NCBI RefSeq assembly: GCF_005047635.1
Contig: NZ_SUKC01000001.1
Coordinates: forward strand, 543,942-607,941
Length of the DNA: 64,000 nucleotides
Source of the DNA: Arthrobacter sp. CAU 1506
GTDB taxonomy: Bacteria; Actinomycetota; Actinomycetes; Actinomycetales; Micrococcaceae
Direction of reading: 5' to 3'
Shown: positions 58,509-64,000 of the stretch, piece by piece
Position numbering within the stretch: the stretch's first letter is position 1
Layout: each line of letters begins with the position of its first letter
The notes under the pieces: model-generated
The model's database searches: none
What the model was told of the DNA's origin: nothing
The model's input: only the letters and a program-made list of their open reading frames with translations
Made by a program: the position numbers and the translations under genes

Positions 58509-59362
58509 CGGATCCCCGCGTACCAGATCAGCAGCATGGTGACCAGGAACCCCACCACGTAGTTCAGCCAGAGGAATCGCTTCCAGCCGGCATTTGCGGC
58601 GGCCGATCCGGCGTCGTCAATCCGGGCGAAGCGCAGCACGTTGACCAGGTACGGCAACACCAGCAGCGCAGCCAGCGGGCCGGGCCAATTGGTGGCCAGC
58701 ATCAGCACACCGGCGGCGGCATAGGTCGCGGCGGCCAGCAGCACCGTGCGCCGGGCGCCCAGCACCGTGCCGATCGAACCCAGCCCGGCCTCGCGGTCCG
58801 GGACCACGTCCTGCACCGCGCCGAAGGCATGGCTGGCCATGCCCCACAGGAAATACGCGGCCAGCAGCGCCCACAGCTCGGGCGTGAACTGGGCACCCGC
58901 CAGCACCAGCCCATAGACCGCGGGCGAAACGAAGTGCGTGCTGGAGGTGAGCGAGTCCAGGAACGGCCGCTCCTTGAAGCGCAGCCCCGGCGCACTGTAG
59001 GCGTAAACCGCGGCCAGCGACACCAGCAGCACCAGGTTGGACGCCACGCTGCCGGCCAGTGCCAGCACCACCACGAACGGGAGCGTGGTAATGGCGCAGG
59101 CCTGCAGGATGGTGCGGTGCCGCGCCCGGTCCACCACGGCCCCTTCTGCCCCGCCCTTGCGCGGGTTGAGCAGGTCGGACTCGTAGTCGAACACGTCGTT
59201 GATGCCATACATGGCCAGGTTGTAAGGGACCAGGAAGAAGACTGTGCCCACCACCAGCAGCCAGTCGATCCGGCCGGCGGCCAGCAGGTAGGCGGCGGCA
59301 AACGGGTAGGCGGTGTTGACCCAGGACACAGGCCGGGACGTGATCACCAGTTCGCGGATCAC
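58505..59362 (-). CDS. crtEb: Lycopene elongase (C50 carotenoid prenyltransferase)
   Basis: A 285-residue UbiA-superfamily prenyltransferase with about eight helices. The metal-diphosphate motifs are YGINDVFDYESDLLNPRKGG (NDxxDxxxD) and FGAVQDVVPDREAGLGSIG (DxxxD). It adds DMAPP-derived C5 units to both ends of lycopene, giving the C50 flavuxanthin in decaprenoxanthin producers. The start is GTG 59362, four bases within the crtYf stop; a longer frame (to 59581) overlaps crtYf. It works with crtYe/crtYf, which cyclise the ends. Confidence 0.93.
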   Translation of the reverse strand: MIRELVITSRPVSWVNTAYPFAAAYLLAAGRIDWLLVVGTVFFLVPYNLAMYGINDVFDYESDLLNPRKGGAEGAVVDRARHRTILQACAITTLPFVVVLALAGSVASNLVLLVSLAAVYAYSAPGLRFKERPFLDSLTSSTHFVSPAVYGLVLAGAQFTPELWALLAAYFLWGMASHAFGAVQDVVPDREAGLGSIGTVLGARRTVLLAAATYAAAGVLMLATNWPGPLAALLVLPYLVNVLRFARIDDAGSAAANAGWKRFLWLNYVVGFLVTMLLIWYAGIR

Positions 59363-59706
59363 CGGCCCTCCCCTCCCCTGCCAGTTTTTCCAGCACGACG
59401 ACGGCGGGGGCCGCCGGTGAGCAGCAGCCAGACCGCGGGCAGCAGCAGCGCCGCGCCCAGCGGGTAGGCGAAGTCCTCGATCGGGGCCAGCCCGATCCGC
59501 AGGCCGGCCAGCGCGTGCCCGCCGTAGTCGAACAGCCCGGAGGCAATCATCACGTTGTCGAACACCGCGGTCAGCACCCACAGCGCGGCGATGGTCAGGC
59601 CAGCGGCCGCGGCGGCTCCGCGGGGCACCCGCCGGGCCAGCAGAGCGGCGGCCACGGCGGCGAGCGCCAGGCCCAGGAAGATCCAGTTCAGTTCCAGGAA
59701 GCTCAC
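59359..59706 (-). CDS. crtYf: C50 carotenoid epsilon-cyclase subunit
   Basis: A 115-residue membrane protein with three helices: SFLELNWIFLGLALAAVAAALL, TIAALWVLTAVFDNVMIASGLFDY and GLRIGLAPIEDFAYPLGAALLLPAVWLLL. The motifs FDNVMI and APIEDFAYP mark the heterodimeric lycopene cyclase family; the other subunit is encoded next to it. Together they close epsilon rings on the C50 chain to form decaprenoxanthin. GTG 59706 overlaps the crtYe stop by four bases and its own stop overlaps crtEb. Confidence 0.92.
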   Translation of the reverse strand: MSFLELNWIFLGLALAAVAAALLARRVPRGAAAAAGLTIAALWVLTAVFDNVMIASGLFDYGGHALAGLRIGLAPIEDFAYPLGAALLLPAVWLLLTGGPRRRRAGKTGRGGEGR

Positions 59707-60092
59707 GCCGCGCCCCCTGACCGCGGGCCGCCGTCGTGCTCTACGAGCCGTGGGTTGGTTTGCGTGTTGGCGCGGAGGGCGGTGCGCCGGTGCCTCCCCC
59801 AGGCCAGCAGGCCGGTGAACAGGATCATGGTCTGGTAGCAGAGAAAAGCCAGGAAGAAGGCCTCCTCCAGCGGCAGCTGCGGGCCCAGCATGATGCCGGT
59901 CATCAGCGGCGACTCCCGGTGCAGAAAGATGCCCAGCGAGATCGCCCAGACATCCCAGGCCAGGAAGTAGACCAGCCCCACGGCCATGGTGACGGTGGCC
60001 GCCAACGGCCGGGCGAAGAAGAACAGCTTGTAGCGGGCGTCCAGCAGGGCCATGCAGCCCAGCAGCGCCACCAGCACGGCAAGGTAGATCAT
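59703..60092 (-). CDS. crtYe: C50 carotenoid epsilon-cyclase subunit
   Basis: A 129-residue membrane protein with three helices: MIYLAVLVALLGCMALLDARYKLFFF, TVTMAVGLVYFLAWDVWAISLGIFLH and PLEEAFFLAFLCYQTMILFTGLLAW. The motifs FLAWDVWAI and LPLEEAFFL match the first subunit of heterodimeric cyclases (compare FxxWDxxA and PxEE). Its C-terminal 25 residues are hydrophilic. ATG 60092 overlaps the crtI stop. Confidence 0.92.
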   Translation of the reverse strand: MIYLAVLVALLGCMALLDARYKLFFFARPLAATVTMAVGLVYFLAWDVWAISLGIFLHRESPLMTGIMLGPQLPLEEAFFLAFLCYQTMILFTGLLAWGRHRRTALRANTQTNPRLVEHDGGPRSGGAA

Positions 60093-61894
60093 GCGCTGCT
60101 CCCCGCGGTGTCGGCGGACGGCGCCTGCGCCTGAGCCACGGCGTCAGCAGGCTCGGTGCCGTCAGATGGCTGGCTAGTCGGCGTCGCGCCGGATGCAACG
60201 GCACCCACCGCGGCCGTGGCGGTAGCCTCGGAGGCGGCCGGGCCGGAGGCGATCTGGCCCGCGGGTTCCGGTAGGGCGCCCGGCTTCTTGATCCCCTGCA
60301 CCGCTTTCAGCACCAACTCTGCGCTGATCAAGCACATCGGTACGCCGATGCCCGGCCGTACCGAGCTGCCCGCGTAGTGCAGCCCCTCCACCTTGCCGCT
60401 CCGGTTGCCCGGCCGCAGGAACGCGCTTTGCCGCAGCGTGTGTGCGGGACCCAGGGCGCTGCCGCGCCAGGCGTTGAAGCCGTCCACGAAGTCCGCGGGC
60501 CCGTAGGTACGGCGGACCGCAATCCGGCCGCGCAGGTTGGCGATGCCAGTCCAGTCCGCCAACTGGTCGATGGCCGCGTCCGCCACGGACTCCACGATGG
60601 CCGAGCCTTCGCCGTCGTCGCCGCCATTGCCCCACGCCGGAGCCGCCGGGGTGGGCACCAGGATGAACAGGTTCTCATCCCCCTCGGGTGCCACGCCGTC
60701 GTCGGTAGCACTGGGCTTGCACACGTACAGCGACGTCTCGTCGGCCAGCGCGCGGCCGGCGCGGATCCGTCCGAAGTTGTCCTTCCAGTCCCGGGTGAAG
60801 AGCAGGTTGTGGTGGGCCAGCTCCGGCAGCTGGCCGCGCACGCCCAGACAGACCAGCACCGCGCTGGGCCCGGGGTCGCGGCGCCGCCAGACCGGTTCCG
60901 GGTGGCTGCGCAAATGGGCCGGTAGCAGCTCGGTTTCCACGTGGTGCAGGTCCGCGGCGGCGACGACGGTGCGCGCCGGCGTCCGCTGTGTGGAACCGTC
61001 GGCGTCGGTCCAGACCACCGCCTCACAGCGGGCCTTGTCGCCGGATGGTCCGGTGATGATCCGGCGGGCGGTGGCGCCGGTTTCGATCTGGACGCCGGCT
61101 TCGCGGGCCAGCCGTTCCATCGCGTCCACCAGCGCGGCGAACCCGCCCATCGGGTAGTACACACCGTCGTCCAGATCCAGATGGCTCATCAGGTGATACA
61201 TCGCCGGCGCGCGGAACGGGCTGGTGCCCAGGAACACCGCGGGATAGCCCAGCACCTGCTGCTGCCGCGGCTCGGCGAACCGTTCGCGGACGTAGCGGTC
61301 CAGGCTCCAGCCCAGCAGCTTGGCCAGCCGCGGGGACCGCCGCAGCACCTGCGGGTGGGCCAGCCCGCGGAAGCTGGCGAAGTCGTCATACAGGAAGTGC
61401 TCCTTGGCCAGCCGGTAGGTTTCCGCAGCCTCGTCCAGGTAGCGGCGCAGCGGCTGTCCAGAGCCCGGCTGCAGCTGCTCAAAGAGACCGACGGCGTGCT
61501 CGCGGCCGGAGCGGACCTCCGCCACCTCCGGGTGTCCTTCGAACCAGGTCCGGTAGGCCGGGTCCAGTGTGACCAGGTCCAGTTGCTCGGCGGCGCTGGT
61601 GCCCATCAGCCGGAACCAGTGGTCGATCACCTCCGGCATCAGGTACCAGGACGGGCCGGTGTCGAAGCGGAAGCCGTCGCGCTCGTACCGTCCCGAGCGC
61701 CCGCCCAGGCCGGAGCGCTGCTCCAGCAGGGTCACGCGGTGCCCGGCCTTGGCCAGCAGTCCGGCGGTCGCCAGTCCGGAGATCCCGCCGCCGATAACCA
61801 CCACGGGCTTCTCGGCGGATCCGCGGGGGTGCGCCGCCGGCCCCATCTTGACCCTGCGGGCGGCCAGTCGGTGTTTGAAGGAGGTCAGGCTCAT
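60089..61894 (-). CDS. crtI: Phytoene desaturase
   Basis: A 601-residue FAD-dependent desaturase that converts phytoene to lycopene. FAD motif KPVVVIGGGISGLATAGLLAKAGHRVTLLEQRSGLGGRSGRYERDGFRFDTGPSWYLMPE (about residues 30-90), ARTVVAAADLHHVETELLP in the middle and the C-terminal GLHYAGSSVRPGIGVPMCLISAELVLKAV typical of bacterial CrtI. After that comes an unusual tail of about 65 residues rich in Ala, Thr and Pro (ASEATATAAVGAVASGATPT...). ATG 61894 shares one base with the crtB stop. The family is usually near 500-550 residues. Confidence 0.94.
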   Translation of the reverse strand: MSLTSFKHRLAARRVKMGPAAHPRGSAEKPVVVIGGGISGLATAGLLAKAGHRVTLLEQRSGLGGRSGRYERDGFRFDTGPSWYLMPEVIDHWFRLMGTSAAEQLDLVTLDPAYRTWFEGHPEVAEVRSGREHAVGLFEQLQPGSGQPLRRYLDEAAETYRLAKEHFLYDDFASFRGLAHPQVLRRSPRLAKLLGWSLDRYVRERFAEPRQQQVLGYPAVFLGTSPFRAPAMYHLMSHLDLDDGVYYPMGGFAALVDAMERLAREAGVQIETGATARRIITGPSGDKARCEAVVWTDADGSTQRTPARTVVAAADLHHVETELLPAHLRSHPEPVWRRRDPGPSAVLVCLGVRGQLPELAHHNLLFTRDWKDNFGRIRAGRALADETSLYVCKPSATDDGVAPEGDENLFILVPTPAAPAWGNGGDDGEGSAIVESVADAAIDQLADWTGIANLRGRIAVRRTYGPADFVDGFNAWRGSALGPAHTLRQSAFLRPGNRSGKVEGLHYAGSSVRPGIGVPMCLISAELVLKAVQGIKKPGALPEPAGQIASGPAASEATATAAVGAVASGATPTSQPSDGTEPADAVAQAQAPSADTAGSSA

Positions 61895-62778
61895 CAGGCG
61901 GCGCTCCGTCCGCGCAGCCGCTGTCGGGCCAGAACCCGCAACGCGATCGCCGCCTTCTGCGGGGAGCCCACCCGGACGCGGCGGGACAGCAGCTCATCCG
62001 CGGGAACCCGTTCCAGCCGGTTCACCAGCGCGCTGAACAGGCCATGCGCCAGTTCCACGGCACTGCAGGCACCGGGCGGGAGCAGCGCAATGCCCTTCCT
62101 GGCAGCATCCAGATCCTCGCGGATCTCGGCCACCAGCTTCAGCTTCAGCGCCTCGTCGAAGCTGCCGGCTTCTGCCCGCGGGAAATAGCTGCGGCCCAAC
62201 TCCACATTGTCCGCGGCCAGGTCGCGCAGGAAGTTCACCTTCTGGAACGCCGCGCCCAACCGGCGGGCCGCGACGGCAAGTTCTTCGTCGTGGCCGGAGA
62301 CCGCACCGGGCATCGACTGGAACACCCGCAGGCACATCAGTCCCACCACCTCGGCGGAGCCGTAGATGTATTCCTCCAGCGAATCGTCGGTGTGTGCGGC
62401 CACCGTGATGTCGGCGCGCATGGAGGCGAAGAACGGGCGGGTCAGGTCGGTGCCGATGCCGCGTCTGCGGGCGGTTTCGGCAAACGCGTGCACCACCATG
62501 TTGGTGCTGTAGCCGGAGAGCATGGCCGTTTCGGTTTCCCGTTCCAGCCGATCCAACTGCTCCCGTACAGCCGCGGCATCCAGGCCAGCCGCCGCGGCGG
62601 CGCCGTCGACCGCCTCGTCGGCCACCCGGACCAGTGCGTAGATGTTGGCGATATCCCGGCGCCCCTCCGGGCCCAGCAATCGGCACGCCAGGCCGAAGGA
62701 GGTGGAGTAGGCGGAAATCACGACGCCGGCGCTGCGGCCGGCAGCGTCGGTGTAACGCCTGAGCGGGTTCAGTTCCAT
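61894..62778 (-). CDS. crtB: Phytoene synthase
   Basis: A 294-residue squalene/phytoene synthase that joins two GGPP molecules. The first metal motif is ALVRVADEAVDG (DxxxD), the second is AAFQKVNFLRDLAADNVELGRSYFP, and the opening AYSTSFGLACRLLGPEGRRDIANIYALVR is typical. It lies between crtE (4-base gap) and crtI (1-base overlap). ATG 62778. Confidence 0.95.
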   Translation of the reverse strand: MELNPLRRYTDAAGRSAGVVISAYSTSFGLACRLLGPEGRRDIANIYALVRVADEAVDGAAAAAGLDAAAVREQLDRLERETETAMLSGYSTNMVVHAFAETARRRGIGTDLTRPFFASMRADITVAAHTDDSLEEYIYGSAEVVGLMCLRVFQSMPGAVSGHDEELAVAARRLGAAFQKVNFLRDLAADNVELGRSYFPRAEAGSFDEALKLKLVAEIREDLDAARKGIALLPPGACSAVELAHGLFSALVNRLERVPADELLSRRVRVGSPQKAAIALRVLARQRLRGRSAA

Positions 62779-62782
62779 GGCG

Positions 62783-63874
62783 TCAGTTCCCCCTGGTCAG
62801 CACGTGCAGACAGACCGCTTCGAGGTCGGCCCGGGCAGCTGAGTGCACCGGCAACTTGCGGGATTCATGCAATGCGTCATCCACCAGGCTGCGGGCGAGG
62901 TCCTGGGCGCGGGTATCGGCGCCGCAGTCCTTGAGCGCGGCCCGCACCTGGTCTGCTTCCGCTTCTCCCCTGCGGAAAGCGGCGAGCAGGTCATCAAACC
63001 CGTCGGCCTCTGCGGCAAAGGCCGTCAGCACCGTGCGCTTGCCTTCGCGCAGATCCGATTCTGCGGACTTGCCGGTGGTGTCCGGTTCGCCGAAAGTCCC
63101 CAGCACGTCGTCCACGATTTGGTAGGCGACGCCGATGCGGCGGCCGATCGCGGCCAGTGCTTCTGCTTGGCCCGGATCGACGCCAGCCAACAGGGCTCCG
63201 GCCTTCAACGGAGCCTCAAACGAGTAGCCGGCGGTCTTCAGGCTCTCCATGTCCAGCACGTCCTGCAAGTCGGGTCGGTCCATGGAGACGGACAACAGCA
63301 CGTCCTCGAGCTCGCCGGCGGCTGACGCGAAGACGGCGTCGTGCACAGCGTCGGTCAGCGCTTCAGCCTGCGGCAGACCCGCCGCGGCCCGGCCGGCCAG
63401 CCGCAGCGCACCGGCGAGCAGCAGATCGCCTGCGATGATCGACGCCGAGTGTCCGAAGTGCTCGGCATCCGGTGTGGACAGTCCCTGCTCCAAGGCGTGG
63501 TCCCGGTAGTGGGCGCCGATGGTCGGCTGGCCGCGGCGGACGAAGTCGCGGTCGATGGCGTCGTCGTGCACCACCAACGCGGTGTGGAGCAGCTCAAACG
63601 CTGCCGCCATCCTCGCGCAGCGGTCAGGGTCCACGCCGTCGAAGGCGGTGTAGGCCAGGTGCACCATCCTGGGTCGCAGCCGCTTTCCACCCTGCAGGGC
63701 AGACTCAATGTGGTCCCACATCAGCGGAAAGGACTGCGAGATCTTGCCGGCCTGTGCCCGGTTCTTGTCCACGAAGTCCAGCAGTTCCGCTTCGACCAGC
63801 GAGCTGAACCGTGTCCAGCTGCCGTTGTTTGACTGCGTCGGGGCAGGCTTTCGGCTGGTGGTGTTGACAGTCAT
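62783..63874 (-). CDS. crtE: Geranylgeranyl diphosphate synthase
   Basis: A 363-residue trans-prenyltransferase. The first Asp-rich motif is LLHTALVVHDDAIDRDFVRRGQPT, the second GVAYQIVDDVLGTFGEPDTTGKSAESDLREGKRT; FSLMWDH-type and GGKRLRPRMVHLAY motifs bind the diphosphates. It makes the C20 precursor for phytoene. A longer frame reaches 63919, but ATG 63874 has GGAGAG six to seven bases upstream. It is the first gene of the carotenoid operon and follows the promoter region at the window edge. Confidence 0.94.
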   Translation of the reverse strand: MTVNTTSRKPAPTQSNNGSWTRFSSLVEAELLDFVDKNRAQAGKISQSFPLMWDHIESALQGGKRLRPRMVHLAYTAFDGVDPDRCARMAAAFELLHTALVVHDDAIDRDFVRRGQPTIGAHYRDHALEQGLSTPDAEHFGHSASIIAGDLLLAGALRLAGRAAAGLPQAEALTDAVHDAVFASAAGELEDVLLSVSMDRPDLQDVLDMESLKTAGYSFEAPLKAGALLAGVDPGQAEALAAIGRRIGVAYQIVDDVLGTFGEPDTTGKSAESDLREGKRTVLTAFAAEADGFDDLLAAFRRGEAEADQVRAALKDCGADTRAQDLARSLVDDALHESRKLPVHSAARADLEAVCLHVLTRGN

Positions 63875-64000
63875 AACGGCTCTCCGCGTTTCGTGGTGAA
63901 TTCCACTGCTGCGATGCATGATCAGGCCGCCGTTCTGACGGCGCTTCTGAGCATAATACGAGTACGATAATTGGCGCCATTGACGAATCCGCGGCCGGTT
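63875..64000 (-). promoter_or_regulatory. Promoter region of the carotenoid operon
   Basis: On the minus strand TATTAT (63953-63958) is a good -10 box about 80 bases before the crtE start; no clear -35 box is visible. Just upstream, ACGAGTACGAT repeats the ACGA element. In Corynebacterium glutamicum the matching operon is controlled by a MarR-type CrtR; no such gene is within the window, but it could lie beyond the edge. Confidence 0.45.

Overview
The window is high-GC chromosomal DNA from an actinobacterium, most probably an Arthrobacter-like member of the Micrococcaceae. The grounds are a C50 carotenoid operon of the decaprenoxanthin type (crtE, crtB, crtI, crtYe, crtYf, crtEb), a DUF222 endonuclease-like gene, PucR-type and HspR-like regulators, frequent GTG and TTG starts, and many ATGA or GTGA overlaps between genes. 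This assignment is an inference from gene content; no rRNA or other phylogenetic marker lies in the window.

Layout. 1-3450: a cut-off DUF222 gene, a repeat-filled intergenic region, then a secreted PAVP-repeat protein, an ECF sigma factor and a membrane protein that may be its anti-sigma factor. 3.6-12.3 kb: a PhoD-type phosphatase, an ABC-F ATPase, an ArsR/AHSA1 pair, a flavin-binding stress protein, and a four-gene unit with a lipoprotein, a divergent NRAMP transporter and two PRC-barrel-like proteins. 12.5-20.7 kb: a membrane GGDEF/EAL protein, idi, an HxlR regulator divergent from an MFS pump, an ArsR/CDF metal efflux pair and an Lrp/LysE pair.

20.9-39.2 kb is the most striking part. It holds a GntR regulator with a cytosolic Cache protein, three PuuD-like amidotransferases, a soluble solute-binding-like protein, a glutamine-synthetase-like ligase, a ferredoxin reductase, a [3Fe-4S] ferredoxin, a cytochrome P450 and an APC permease. 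Around a divergent promoter with a CRP/GlxR-type site lie a CaiB/BaiF CoA-transferase, a PucR regulator, a class III aminotransferase, a glutaryl-CoA dehydrogenase and an aldehyde dehydrogenase. Together these could open a cyclic secondary amine such as piperidine and carry its five carbons through 5-aminovalerate and glutarate to crotonyl-CoA, with gamma-glutamylation as a protecting step. The P450/ferredoxin/reductase part resembles the mor/pip systems of mycobacteria; the full assembly is inferred.

39.2-46.6 kb: a tightly coupled operon (MHS permease, ThDP enzyme, amidohydrolase, M20 amidase) facing a PucR-type regulator. 46.7-56.9 kb: a membrane-anchored VOC protein, a trimethylamine monooxygenase with a long structured leader, a toxin-antitoxin pair whose toxin is frameshifted, several small conserved genes, and a J-domain/Hsp20/HspR-like stress group. 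56.8-63.9 kb: the carotenoid operon on the minus strand, in which the genes from crtI through the glycosyltransferase overlap end to end, crtI and crtB share one base, and crtE and crtB are separated by only 4 nt.

Across the window several genes carry short tandem duplications that include or abut their stop codons, and a CCGCCGTCGT-like motif recurs just after stop codons. No tRNA, rRNA, CRISPR array, prophage or intact insertion sequence was seen.
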